Assembly (NCBI GenBank): GCA_002718715.1
Contig: PBFJ01000003.1
Coordinates: 1-64,000, forward strand
Origin: a bacterium
GTDB lineage: Bacteria; Patescibacteriota; Gracilibacteria; UBA1369; GCA-2718715
Length of the DNA: 64,000 nt
Direction of reading: 5' to 3'
Position numbers and translations under genes: made by a program. The notes under the pieces are model-generated. The model did no database searches, was not told where the DNA came from, and was given only the letters and a program-made list of their open reading frames with translations. Below, piece by piece: positions 45,770 to 54,441 of the stretch (the first letter of the stretch is position 1; each line of letters begins with the position of its first letter).

Positions 45770-46826
45770 AGAAAATAGTAATGGAATTTAAAGAGTCACT
45801 TAAAAAATTAAAATAAGTTTGTGTTTTAAAGCTTGGAAAAATATATTGTAAAAACAAATCTGAAACTTTTAGTAGATCTTGATTATAATATGCATTTTTG
45901 GATGATATATCTTCTTGTCCAAAGAGTTTAGATAGATCTAAATCATAATAATTAGCAGTTGAATTGTCAGGAAGTTTCTCACTAATTGTTTTTAAATCTG
46001 CTTTGTTTTTTAACTTAAAAAGTTTTTCTTGATTACATATTTCTAAAATATTATCGAAGTTTATTTGGACTCCATTCTGAAAATTATTTATAAAATCAAG
46101 ATTTTTGAAATTTGTTTTATCTATAAAAGAAATTGGCTCTTTTATTGCTAAAAAATTATGGTTGGGATTTAAACATTTAACATCTGTTTTTGTAAGATTT
46201 TTTTGAAGGCTTTCTAGCTCTTGTAAACTGTGGAATGCAAAAGAATTTAAAATCAAACTATCTTGGTAATGATTAAATGCTCCTACTAAGTCACTATTGA
46301 TTGGTAGGAAATTAAAATTCTCTTTGATATAGCTTTCAGAAAGTAATACGTATCCAAATTTAGACTTTGAAACATTTGCGATCAAATTATCGTAACTTTT
46401 AGAGTTATCAAAATTTAATTCACAGTTTAAATCTGTAAGATATAAATTGTTGTCATTTTGGATCAGTTTGTGATTTGAATAAACTTGAATTTGACTTGGT
46501 TTTAAGTCTTCAAAAATTGTAACAAATGTATTTTTGTCGTTTTCACATAAAACATCTGCATTTATAATTTGAGACATTTTTTTATCTAATTTATATTCTT
46601 GATTTGAATAAAATCTAGAAAAATTTGTTAAGTGATATTTAACTTTTAAATCCGAAAGATTAAGTATTTCATCTTTATTCAAAGATATTGCATAATTTGT
46701 ATTTGAGGGCAGAAGCTCAAAATTGCTCTCAAAATTAAAATATTTTAAATAAAAAAACTGTCCAGTTTTTAGGATTAACAGTAGTATTAAACAAGTAGAA
46801 ATAACAATTCTGAAAAAGAGTCTCAT
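45762..46826 (-). CDS. Hypothetical membrane-anchored protein, partner of DUF4012 gene
   Basis: I do not recognise a family. A single N-terminal membrane helix (RIVISTCLILLLILKTGQFFYL) suggests the remaining 330 residues lie outside. That part begins ELLPSNTNYAISLNKDEILNLSDLK, somewhat like DUF3352-type proteins that open with LP.d....v...., and is rich in Asn, Asp, Phe and Leu. It contains four to five scattered cysteines. The gene overlaps the DUF4012 gene by 8 bp and is transcribed first, so the two proteins are made together and probably work together at the envelope. Confidence 0.55.
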   Translation of the reverse strand: MRLFFRIVISTCLILLLILKTGQFFYLKYFNFESNFELLPSNTNYAISLNKDEILNLSDLKVKYHLTNFSRFYSNQEYKLDKKMSQIINADVLCENDKNTFVTIFEDLKPSQIQVYSNHKLIQNDNNLYLTDLNCELNFDNSKSYDNLIANVSKSKFGYVLLSESYIKENFNFLPINSDLVGAFNHYQDSLILNSFAFHSLQELESLQKNLTKTDVKCLNPNHNFLAIKEPISFIDKTNFKNLDFINNFQNGVQINFDNILEICNQEKLFKLKNKADLKTISEKLPDNSTANYYDLDLSKLFGQEDISSKNAYYNQDLLKVSDLFLQYIFPSFKTQTYFNFLSDSLNSITIFYE

Positions 46827-46897
46827 AAGTTTTTTTTATATTATAAATTTTATTTCAATTGCATGCAATTAAAGAATCATTTTATAGTCTTTTTGGC

Positions 46898-46927
46898 TTT
46901 ACTTTAGGGGTAAAATGGTTTTATAAT
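46898..46927 (+). promoter_or_regulatory. Promoter of alaS
   Basis: TTTACT (46898-46903), an 18-bp spacer and TATAAT (46922-46927) lie 23 bp before ATG 46951. The transcript would begin near 46934, after the TTG used by the ORF track, which argues for the ATG start. Confidence 0.55.
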
Positions 46928-46950
46928 TATTGCAAATTAAATCATTTTAT

Positions 46951-48756
46951 ATGCATCCAAATATTATTAGACAAAAATTTTTAGACTTTTTCAAAAAGAG
47001 AAATCACGCAGTTATCCCCTCTAGTTCACTAATTCCTGAAAATGATCCTACATCACTTTTTAATACTGCAGGTATGCAACCTTTAGTTCCTTACTTGTTA
47101 GGAGCTGAGCATCCAAATGGATCAAGATTGGTAAATAGTCAAAAGTGCGTAAGAACCATTGATATTGAAGAGGTTGGAGATGATACTCACTGTACATTTT
47201 TTGAAATGCTTGGAAATTGGTCGCTTGGTGATTATTTTAAGGAAGAATCTTTAAAATGGAGTTTCGAGTTTTTAACAGCTTCCGAATCTGAAGGAGGTCT
47301 TGGATTAGATAAATCAAGGTTTTGTGTAACTTGCTTCAAAGGAAATAAAGACGTAGACAGAGATGATGAAGCTATTAAAATTTGGGAAGAAATGGGATTT
47401 GTTTTATCAGATAAAGCAACTAAAGAGGATCGAAATAGAATTTATTTATTTGATGAAGATTGCTGGTGGAAACTTGCGGAAACTGGACCTTGTGGACCAG
47501 ATTCTGAAATTTTTTACTATGCTGGTGATTTAAATGATCCCAAATATCTTAATAATGAATACTATCCAAATGATGAAACTGATCTTTACGTGGAAGTTTG
47601 GAATAATGTATTTATGGCTTATTTTAGAAATGAGGACAAATCTGTAACACCATTAAAGAAAAAAAATATTGACACAGGAATGGGATTCGAGAGAATTGTA
47701 AGCTTTGTAAATGGTGTTAACTCTCCTTACGAAACTCCCCTGTTTTTAGGTGCTATCAATTTAATAAAAGAATCTTGCAGTGACTACAATGAAAAATCAG
47801 CTAGAATTATTTCTGATCATACTAGGTCTGCTGTATTTTTAATGGGTGAAAAAAATGGTGTTACTCCATCTAATCAAGATCAAGGTTATGTTCTTAGAAA
47901 ATTAATTCGTAGAGCTGTTAGACATGCTAAAAAGCTAGGTATGCCAGCAATGGAAATGATAGAAATTGCAAAGAATTTTATTATTTTATATGGAGATTAC
48001 TATACTAGTTTAAACGAAAATCAAGATTTTATTCTAAATGAATTAGAACAAGAAATTAAGCAGTTTGAAAAAACTTTGATCAGTGGAGAAAAAATGTTTG
48101 CTAAATTCTTAGAAAATACTGAACAAGTTCTATCTGGAGTTGATGCTTTCCATTTATATGATACCTTTGGATTTCCAATAGAAATGACTTGTGAATTAGC
48201 TGAAGAAAATGGTATTAAAGTAGATTTAGATGGATACGAAAAAGCTTTCCAGGCTCACAAAGATTTATCAAAGGCTAATTCCGCGCAAAAATTCAAAGGA
48301 GGTTTAGCTGATCATTCTATGGAAAGTACTAAATTACATACCGCTACTCACCTACTTCATCAAGCTTTAAGAAATATTCTTGGAGATCATATTGAACAAA
48401 AAGGTTCTAATATTACTCCTGAAAGATTAAGATTTGATTTTAATCATCATGAAGCTGTTTCTAAAGAGCATCTAATTGAAGTAGAAAACCTTGTAAACGA
48501 ACAAATTCAGAGAGATCTTCAGATTTCTAACTCAGTTATGTCTGTTGATGAAGCTAAATCTAGTGGAGCAATTGGACTTTTTGAAGATAGATATGGAGAC
48601 AATGTAAATGTATATAGAATTGGAGACTTTTCTTTAGAAATTTGTGGAGGTCCACATGTTGAGCATACTGGTCAAATAGGAAGGTTTAAAATTAAAAAAG
48701 AACAAAGTTGCGGAAAAGGAATTCGTAGAATTAAAGCTGTAATCTCTAATGATTAA
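46951..48756 (+). CDS. alaS: Alanyl-tRNA synthetase, short form
   Basis: It charges tRNA-Ala. The start is ATG 46951 (MHPNIIRQKFLDFF), not the TTG at 46930. The class II catalytic domain has NTAGMQPLVPYLLG, CVRTIDIEEVGDDTHCTFFEMLGNWS and GMGFERI. The editing domain shows HTATHLLHQAL and CGGPHVEHTGQIG, which carry the zinc ligands that clear Ser/Gly mischarging. At about 601 aa it stops right after the editing domain; the C-Ala/oligomerisation domain of the usual 870-aa enzyme is missing. Short AlaRS forms of this kind are known in reduced lineages. It overlaps the next gene by 8 bp. Confidence 0.95.
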   Translation: MHPNIIRQKFLDFFKKRNHAVIPSSSLIPENDPTSLFNTAGMQPLVPYLLGAEHPNGSRLVNSQKCVRTIDIEEVGDDTHCTFFEMLGNWSLGDYFKEESLKWSFEFLTASESEGGLGLDKSRFCVTCFKGNKDVDRDDEAIKIWEEMGFVLSDKATKEDRNRIYLFDEDCWWKLAETGPCGPDSEIFYYAGDLNDPKYLNNEYYPNDETDLYVEVWNNVFMAYFRNEDKSVTPLKKKNIDTGMGFERIVSFVNGVNSPYETPLFLGAINLIKESCSDYNEKSARIISDHTRSAVFLMGEKNGVTPSNQDQGYVLRKLIRRAVRHAKKLGMPAMEMIEIAKNFIILYGDYYTSLNENQDFILNELEQEIKQFEKTLISGEKMFAKFLENTEQVLSGVDAFHLYDTFGFPIEMTCELAEENGIKVDLDGYEKAFQAHKDLSKANSAQKFKGGLADHSMESTKLHTATHLLHQALRNILGDHIEQKGSNITPERLRFDFNHHEAVSKEHLIEVENLVNEQIQRDLQISNSVMSVDEAKSSGAIGLFEDRYGDNVNVYRIGDFSLEICGGPHVEHTGQIGRFKIKKEQSCGKGIRRIKAVISND

Positions 48757-49807
48757 AACTATTACATTTATTCGCTTCCCATTTGAATCTAGAATGGGTG
48801 GCGAAGAACTTCATACAATTAAATTAGCTGAATATTTTAGGTCAAATGGATTTGAAGTTCGGCTTATTTCTAGTTGTCCGGTTTTAATCAAGGAATTTAA
48901 AAATCTTGAATTAGAAGTTTATGAATTTAAACCTTTTAGAGCTCCGGTTACAAAACTTTCTATGCTTGCTTTTATATTAAAGTACCCATGGAGTCTATTT
49001 AGATTTAAAAGAAAATTTAATTCTGATTTTTTTCAAAATGAAGCTTGTACTTTTCTCTTAAATATCGGAGAGAAAATTATTTTCTCTAAATATTTATCCA
49101 AGGTCGCTAGCAAAGTTGTTTTTATGGAACATGCTACGATTGGAAATTTTATGTATAAAAATCCGTTTTTAGGAAAACTACAGACTTTAGTAAAACTTAA
49201 AAATATAGAAGTTGTAAGTGTTTCTAAAATTATGAAGAAAGATTTATTAAAAGTTTACAATTCATCAGCAATCATTATACCTAATGCTGTTTATACTAAA
49301 CCAACTAATAACTATGATAGAAAAAATCAACTTAAGAAGATAGGATTCCTTGGAAGATTTACTGAAGATAAAGGCTCCGAAGTAATTTTAAATTTATGCC
49401 ATAAATTCCCCCATCTTGAATTTTTGATATCTAGTGAAAAACTGGATTATAATCTCAAAAATATAAAATGGCTTGGTTATTTAAAGGATAAGAAACTCGA
49501 AGAATTCTGGAGTGAAATAGATCTTTTAATTCTTCCGGCAACAAAAGTAGATCCATTTGGACTTGTTGTTCTTGAGGCTATACAAAGAAAAGTCCCTGTA
49601 CTAATTTCAGATTTAGTTGGAGCAAAGGATTACTTTAAGCCCGAGCATGAAATTTTCATCTCAAGTGTAAATGATTTTCAAAGTAAATTAAGTGAAATTT
49701 CTAAGTCTCCTGAAAGACTATCAATTATTAGCAAACAGGCATTTGAAAAGCTTAAAGACTTCTCTGCCGAAAAAATGCATAAAAAGTATTTAAACCTTCT
49801 TAAGTAA
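48749..49807 (+). CDS. Glycosyltransferase, GT4 family
   Basis: The N-terminal Rossmann strand TITFIRFPFESRMGGEELHTIKLAEYF contains the GG.E loop. The donor-binding part has FLGRFTEDKGSEVILNL and LILPATKVDPFGLVVLEAIQRKVPVLIS, a GT4 signature with E-x7-E spacing modified. The length is 352 aa. It probably builds a surface polysaccharide or glycolipid; specificity is unknown. It overlaps alaS by 8 bp and converges on another GT4 gene, overlapping 18 bp. Confidence 0.83.
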   Translation: MIKTITFIRFPFESRMGGEELHTIKLAEYFRSNGFEVRLISSCPVLIKEFKNLELEVYEFKPFRAPVTKLSMLAFILKYPWSLFRFKRKFNSDFFQNEACTFLLNIGEKIIFSKYLSKVASKVVFMEHATIGNFMYKNPFLGKLQTLVKLKNIEVVSVSKIMKKDLLKVYNSSAIIIPNAVYTKPTNNYDRKNQLKKIGFLGRFTEDKGSEVILNLCHKFPHLEFLISSEKLDYNLKNIKWLGYLKDKKLEEFWSEIDLLILPATKVDPFGLVVLEAIQRKVPVLISDLVGAKDYFKPEHEIFISSVNDFQSKLSEISKSPERLSIISKQAFEKLKDFSAEKMHKKYLNLLK

Positions 49808-50842
49808 AGATTTAAATTTTAAATAAGTTTTTTTAAAACTATAATTTTTCAAGACTGACTGAGCATTATTATTTAGCTGTTTTTGTAACTCTAAATTATT
49901 ATTTAAAAACATAATTTTTTCAGATAAATCTATTGGATCACAATTATCGAAATATAAACATGAATTTTTAAAAACTTCTTTAAAAACAGGGATATCTGAT
50001 ATAAGACATGGAATCTTACGCTCTAAAGCTTCTAATATCTGCAATCCAAACCCTTCAATTTTAGATGGATTTACTAAAATAGCTGTATTTGAAATTATCT
50101 CATCAAGTTCTTTATATGAAACGTAATCCTTTAAGGTAACTTTTTCAGTTAAATTATTTTCTAAAATATATTTTTGAATTTCAGAAATATACGGGCTTGT
50201 AAATTTACCAACTAGGATTAACTTTTTATCAACACTGTCTTTTATTAAATTAAAGGCCTTTAATAATATAAGTTGGTTTTTTCTTTCAATAAATGTTGAA
50301 TTAAAAGTAATATACTTCTTGTGTTTCTTAAAGTTCTTTTTAACCTTTTCTTTAGAACCTGGAAAAAATACATGCAATTTTTTAGATTTGACCTTAAATC
50401 TTTTTTTAAAATCCTCAAGTTGAGAATTAGTAGAAAATAAAAACGAGTTATTTGAAAATTTCACAAGGAGAGGCAAGCACACTTTTTCAACAAGAGTTGG
50501 AAAAAATTTATGATTATTAGTTTCAAAAGCAATTAAGTCATGAACAGTAATGATTGACTTACCTCCCAATAATGACACTAATAATGGAGTAATATAAGAT
50601 TCAGAAGAGAAAAAAGTAAGATTACTCTTTAAAATAAAAAAAGTAGAACTTAAGTGAAAAAATATCTTCGAAAACTTTTTGCATATTAAATTTTTATGCA
50701 CGTATTTATTTTGAATATCATTTCCCAGAGCGTAAACTTCTCCACTCTGCAAAAGGTGATTTAAAAGATGCTTTGTATAAACAGCTTTACCTGTTGGGTG
50801 ACTAGAAACTAAATGTCTTAAATCTATTGCAAATTTGCGCAT
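49790..50842 (-). CDS. Glycosyltransferase, GT4 family
   Basis: It begins MRKFAIDLRHLVSSHPTGKAVYTKHLLNHLL, the GT4 start with the T/S-GxaxY loop, followed by SIITVHDLIAFE. The C-terminal half has YITFNSTFIERKNQLILLKAF, LILVGKFTSPYISEI and VNPSKIEGFGLQILEALERKIPCLIS with the E-x7-E donor site. The length is 350 aa. It is convergent with the preceding GT4 gene and divergent from the small membrane gene at 50896. The substrate is not readable from the sequence. Confidence 0.85.
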   Translation of the reverse strand: MRKFAIDLRHLVSSHPTGKAVYTKHLLNHLLQSGEVYALGNDIQNKYVHKNLICKKFSKIFFHLSSTFFILKSNLTFFSSESYITPLLVSLLGGKSIITVHDLIAFETNNHKFFPTLVEKVCLPLLVKFSNNSFLFSTNSQLEDFKKRFKVKSKKLHVFFPGSKEKVKKNFKKHKKYITFNSTFIERKNQLILLKAFNLIKDSVDKKLILVGKFTSPYISEIQKYILENNLTEKVTLKDYVSYKELDEIISNTAILVNPSKIEGFGLQILEALERKIPCLISDIPVFKEVFKNSCLYFDNCDPIDLSEKIMFLNNNLELQKQLNNNAQSVLKNYSFKKTYLKFKSLLKKV

Positions 50843-50895
50843 TATTTACTTTTTATCTTAATAAGATTATAGTTTATTTAAGAATAATATCAATC

Positions 50896-51360
50896 ATGAA
50901 AATGCTTCAAGACTTATTAGGTATCTTTAGGAAGTCAAAAAAAATCAATAGACTTTATAAAAGTTTAAATGAGTTATATTTATTTTCTATTATTTCAATG
51001 TTTTTCAACTTTTATTCAGATATTGATAAATACGGAGAAGGCTTACATATAAATGTTTTTCAAGGGGAATTATCTATCATCGGAGTAAACCTACTAGTTA
51101 TACAAGCGATTATGATTTACTATAATATGGATAAAATCAATATTGATAAAAAACTAAAATTTCTAAAAACAGTACAATTAAATTTATTTAATTTAATTGG
51201 AATCTGCATTTCAATTTACTTAACTATCCTTTACTTTTTTATTACACAAAGTAATGCATTTGGAGTCAACCCCCTTTTTAAATCTTATGGATTTGGATTC
51301 TATCTATTTATAATTCTGCAGTTTGTGTGTTTATATAAAATGATAAAACAAAATAAATAA
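50896..51360 (+). CDS. Hypothetical membrane protein, about 154 aa
   Basis: The track uses a TTG at 50827, inside the divergent glycosyltransferase start. ATG 50896 (MKMLQDLLGIF) follows a TATAGT box and is preferred. The protein has three to four hydrophobic segments (LYLFSIISMFFNFY, LSIIGVNLLVIQAIMIYY, LFNLIGICISIYLTILYFF, FGFYLFIILQFVCLY) and short basic loops, so it is an integral membrane protein. No family is recognised. It lies between a glycosyltransferase and recA. Confidence 0.6.
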   Translation: MKMLQDLLGIFRKSKKINRLYKSLNELYLFSIISMFFNFYSDIDKYGEGLHINVFQGELSIIGVNLLVIQAIMIYYNMDKINIDKKLKFLKTVQLNLFNLIGICISIYLTILYFFITQSNAFGVNPLFKSYGFGFYLFIILQFVCLYKMIKQNK

Positions 51361-51482
51361 TAAATTTTACAATTTTTTTAAAATTTGTTTACCAAATTTT
51401 AGTAAAATAAGAATGAATTAACTTGACGGTGAACATACGCTCACCTATAATTGATTTACAAAACACATTTAACCAAAAAGAA

Positions 51483-52529
51483 ATGCCAATAAAAAAAACT
51501 GCTGGAACGAAAAGCGCAGAAGCTAACAAAGAAAATAAACTTAAATCTTTAGATGTAGCTTTAAGTCAAATTGAAAAAAGCTTTGGTAAAGGTTCTATAA
51601 TGAAACTTGGTGAAAACAAAAGAGCCTTAATTGAAACTATATCAACAGGTTCAATCTCTTTAAATATCGCACTTGGTGGAGGAATACCAAAAGGAAGAAT
51701 TTGTGAAATTTATGGTCCAGAAAGTTCAGGAAAAACAACCTTAACATTACATGCAATTGCGGAGTGTCAGAAAAAAGGTGGGATAGCAGCATTTATTGAT
51801 GCGGAGCATGCACTAGATCCAGAATATGCAAAAAAAATAGGTGTAGATATTGACAATCTACTTGTTTCACAACCAGATAGTGGAGAACAAGCTCTTGAAA
51901 TTGTAGAAACACTAGTAAGATCAAATGCTGTGGATCTAATTGTAGTTGATTCTGTAGCTGCATTAACGCCAAGAGCAGAAATTGAAGGTGATATGGGTGA
52001 TTCACATATGGGTCTACAAGCTAGATTAATGAGTCAAGCCTTAAGAAAGTTAACTTCAATTGTATCTAGATCAAATGTATCAATAATTTTCATTAACCAA
52101 CTTAGAATGAAAATTGGTGTAATGTTTGGTAACCCTGAAACAACAACTGGTGGTAATGCATTGAAATTTTACTCATCTGTAAGAATGGAGATTAGAAGTG
52201 CTGGTAAAATTGAAGGTAATGGACCAGATGGAAAACAATTAGTTGGTAATAAGGCTAAGGTGAAAGTTGTGAAAAATAAGATAGCTCCCCCTTTTAAAAT
52301 TGCAGAATTCGATATTATGTTCAACAAAGGGATCTCATACGAAGGTGATCTAATAGACTTAGCAGAAAGATATAGTATAGCTAGAAAAGCTGGGGCGTTT
52401 TATTCATATCAAGAAAAAACAATCGGACAAGGTAGAGAAAATACAAAAAACTACTTAATTGCTAATCCAGAAGTTGCAAAACAAATGCATAAGGAAGTTG
52501 TAGAAAAAATTAAAGAAAATTTAGTTTAG
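51483..52529 (+). CDS. recA: Recombinase RecA
   Basis: This ATP-dependent strand-exchange protein acts in repair and transformation. The track starts at TTG 51423, but ATG 51483 ([13 protein letters not shown]) gives the usual short N-terminus, about 348 aa. Key elements are [15 protein letters not shown], Walker [64 protein letters not shown] (Walker B and L1) and [26 protein letters not shown] (L2). The acidic C-tail is short. The stop overlaps the recX GTG start (TAGTG). Confidence 0.97.
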   Translation: MPIKKTAGTKSAEANKENKLKSLDVALSQIEKSFGKGSIMKLGENKRALIETISTGSISLNIALGGGIPKGRICEIYGPESSGKTTLTLHAIAECQKKGGIAAFIDAEHALDPEYAKKIGVDIDNLLVSQPDSGEQALEIVETLVRSNAVDLIVVDSVAALTPRAEIEGDMGDSHMGLQARLMSQALRKLTSIVSRSNVSIIFINQLRMKIGVMFGNPETTTGGNALKFYSSVRMEIRSAGKIEGNGPDGKQLVGNKAKVKVVKNKIAPPFKIAEFDIMFNKGISYEGDLIDLAERYSIARKAGAFYSYQEKTIGQGRENTKNYLIANPEVAKQMHKEVVEKIKENLV

Positions 52530-52993
52530 TGGAAAAATTAGAAAAAAAAATGTTTGCTCAAGCTTTAAAATATTTATCAATAAGAGAATATTCTGAGCTT
52601 GAGCTATACAGAAAGTTACAAAAAAAATTTGAATGTAATAATTCAAAATTAATCAAAGAAACATTAGATAAATTAAAAGGTTATAACTATTTATCTGATG
52701 ATAGATTTACATCTTCAAAGGTAAAAAGCTTAGTAAATAAAAAGTATGGACCAAACTACATAAGACTTAAAATGCTTAATTTTGGTATTGAATCAAAGAA
52801 TACTAACTCTGAAATCTTGAAGAATATTGATTTAATCGAACTTAATTTAAAAGATTTAATTAAAAGAAAATTTCAAGATTCTACCTTTGAAGAAAAAAAT
52901 AAACTAATTAGAAAGTTAGTTTCTAAAGGTTACGATTCTTCAATGATTTTCAAAAAAATTGATGAATTCCTTGCAAAAAATGAATCTTCATAG
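52529..52993 (+). CDS. recX: RecA regulator RecX
   Basis: RecX binds RecA filaments and modulates them. The sequence shows the tandem helical repeats of the family: ALKYLSIREYSELELYRKLQKKF, then ETLDKLKGYNYLSDDRFTSSKVKSLVNKKYGPNYIRLKMLNFGI, then FEEKNKLIRKLVSKGYDSSMIFKKI. At 154 aa it is a normal short RecX. It starts at GTG overlapping the recA stop, so it is coupled to recA. A terminator follows. Confidence 0.9.
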   Translation: MEKLEKKMFAQALKYLSIREYSELELYRKLQKKFECNNSKLIKETLDKLKGYNYLSDDRFTSSKVKSLVNKKYGPNYIRLKMLNFGIESKNTNSEILKNIDLIELNLKDLIKRKFQDSTFEEKNKLIRKLVSKGYDSSMIFKKIDEFLAKNESS

Positions 52994-53011
52994 TAAAATT
53001 CAACTGTAAAG

Positions 53012-53033
53012 TCAGCAAAGAGCTGATTTTTTT
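53012..53033 (+). terminator. Intrinsic terminator of recA-recX
   Basis: TCAGC and GCTGA form a 5-bp stem with a 5-base loop, followed by T7. It lies 18 bp after the recX stop and before nusA. Confidence 0.75.
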
Positions 53034-53056
53034 AACATAAAATTAACAATTATAAA

Positions 53057-54352
53057 ATGCAATCACAGTTTCAAGCTGCAATAAACCAATTATGTAGTGA
53101 GAAAAACTTACCCAAAGAGGAAGTTTTAGAATCTATTAAAGCTGCTTTAAAAACAGCTTACAAAAAAGATTATGGTAATAGAGAACAAGACATAGAAGTT
53201 GACCTTTCGGATTCAGGAGAAAATGCCACTATTTACCAAGTCTTTACGGTTGTAGAAACTGTTGAAGATGCAGACTTAGAGATTACAGCAAAAGAAGCTA
53301 CCAAATATGAAAAATCTGTGAAAGTTGGAGATGTAGTAAGAGTAGATGTTACTCCAATGGAATTTGGAAGAATTGCAGCTCAAAGTGCTAAGCAAGTAAT
53401 CCTGCAAAAGTTACAAGAATCAGAAAGAAAAATTATGTATGATAACTTTAAAGATAGAGAAAATGAACTTATAAATGCACAAGTTCATAGAGTTCAAAAT
53501 GGTCATGTGTTTATTGACCTTGGTAAAATTATTATTGAACTTCCAAGGGAAGCCCAAATCAAAGGGGAAAGATATTTTGCAGGGCAAAGACTTAAACTTT
53601 ATTTAGATAAAGTAATTAAAACTACAAAAGGTCCTAAGCTTTTGATTTCAAGAACCCATCCTAATTTAGTTGCCAAACTTTTTGAGCTAGAAATCCCTGA
53701 AGTTCATCAAGGATTAGTAAAAATTGTAAAAATCGCTAGAGATGCTGGATTAAGAACTAAAATGATTGTAGAATCTACCGATCAAAAAATTGATCCAGTA
53801 GGATCTTGCGTTGGACAAAAAGGAGTTCGTATTAAAAGTATTATGGAGGAACTAAATGGAGAAAGAATTGATATCATTCAAAATCCAAGTTCTCAAGAAA
53901 AACTTATTCGAGAGACACTATCTCCAGCTGAAATTAAATATATAGATTTGAATGAAGAAGATGGAATTCTTAATATATTTGTAACTGAAGACCAACGTCC
54001 ACTTGCTATTGGTAAAAGAGGTCAAAATGTAAGATTAGCATCTAAACTTTTGGAATTTGAAGTTAATATAAAGAACTTTGAAGAATTAGATCCTGAAAAA
54101 CAAAAAGAAGTACTATCAAAAGAAGAAGCTAAAGCTTCTGAATCTACAAACGATGAAAATGTGTCTGAAGAATCTCCAGAAGTTGAAGATATTCATGAAC
54201 TAGAGCTTGATAAAGAAACGATGGATGCATTAATCGAGGCAAACTTAACGCAAATTGTTCAATTAAAAGGATTAAGTGTTAAAGATCTTTCAACAATCGA
54301 AGGAATTAGTGAAGAATCTGCTCAAGCAATTTATGAGAAATTATCTCAATAA
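53057..54352 (+). CDS. nusA: Transcription factor NusA
   Basis: NusA binds RNA polymerase and nascent RNA in pausing, termination and antitermination. The N-terminal polymerase-binding domain covers about 1-125 (AAINQLCSEKNLPKEEVLESIKAALKTAYKKDYG). An S1 domain (about 130-195) and two KH domains with DPVGSCVGQKGVRIKSIMEELNGERIDII and GKRGQNVRLASKLL follow. After an acidic linker the C-terminus has one helix-hairpin-helix-like unit (MDALIEANLTQIVQLKGLSVKDLSTIEGISEESAQAI). The length is 431 aa. A strong terminator follows. Confidence 0.96.
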   Translation: MQSQFQAAINQLCSEKNLPKEEVLESIKAALKTAYKKDYGNREQDIEVDLSDSGENATIYQVFTVVETVEDADLEITAKEATKYEKSVKVGDVVRVDVTPMEFGRIAAQSAKQVILQKLQESERKIMYDNFKDRENELINAQVHRVQNGHVFIDLGKIIIELPREAQIKGERYFAGQRLKLYLDKVIKTTKGPKLLISRTHPNLVAKLFELEIPEVHQGLVKIVKIARDAGLRTKMIVESTDQKIDPVGSCVGQKGVRIKSIMEELNGERIDIIQNPSSQEKLIRETLSPAEIKYIDLNEEDGILNIFVTEDQRPLAIGKRGQNVRLASKLLEFEVNIKNFEELDPEKQKEVLSKEEAKASESTNDENVSEESPEVEDIHELELDKETMDALIEANLTQIVQLKGLSVKDLSTIEGISEESAQAIYEKLSQ

Positions 54353-54368
54353 TTAACTTGATACTTTC

Positions 54369-54393
54369 AAAAGCCTCATAATGAGGCTTTTTT
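54369..54393 (+). terminator. Intrinsic terminator of nusA
   Basis: AAAAGCCTC and GAGGCTTTT form a perfect 9-bp stem with a 5-base loop and a T-rich tail, 16 bp after the nusA stop. It is the clearest terminator in the window. Confidence 0.92.
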
Positions 54394-54409
54394 AATTTTT
54401 AGATTTTTG

Positions 54410-54418
54410 TGATATAAT
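54410..54418 (+). promoter_or_regulatory. Extended -10 of pilB
   Basis: TGATATAAT lies 23 bp before the pilB ATG and is followed by AAGAGTAAT, the tract also seen after the -10 of the mgtC-like gene. No good -35 is visible; the terminator T tract occupies that place. Confidence 0.55.
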
Positions 54419-54441
54419 AAGAGTAATAATTATTTTCTTAA

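Noticed and set aside
46930-46950. TTG start of alaS in the ORF track
   Set aside because: The promoter -10 at 46922-46927 would place transcription start after it; ATG 46951 aligns with the family start.
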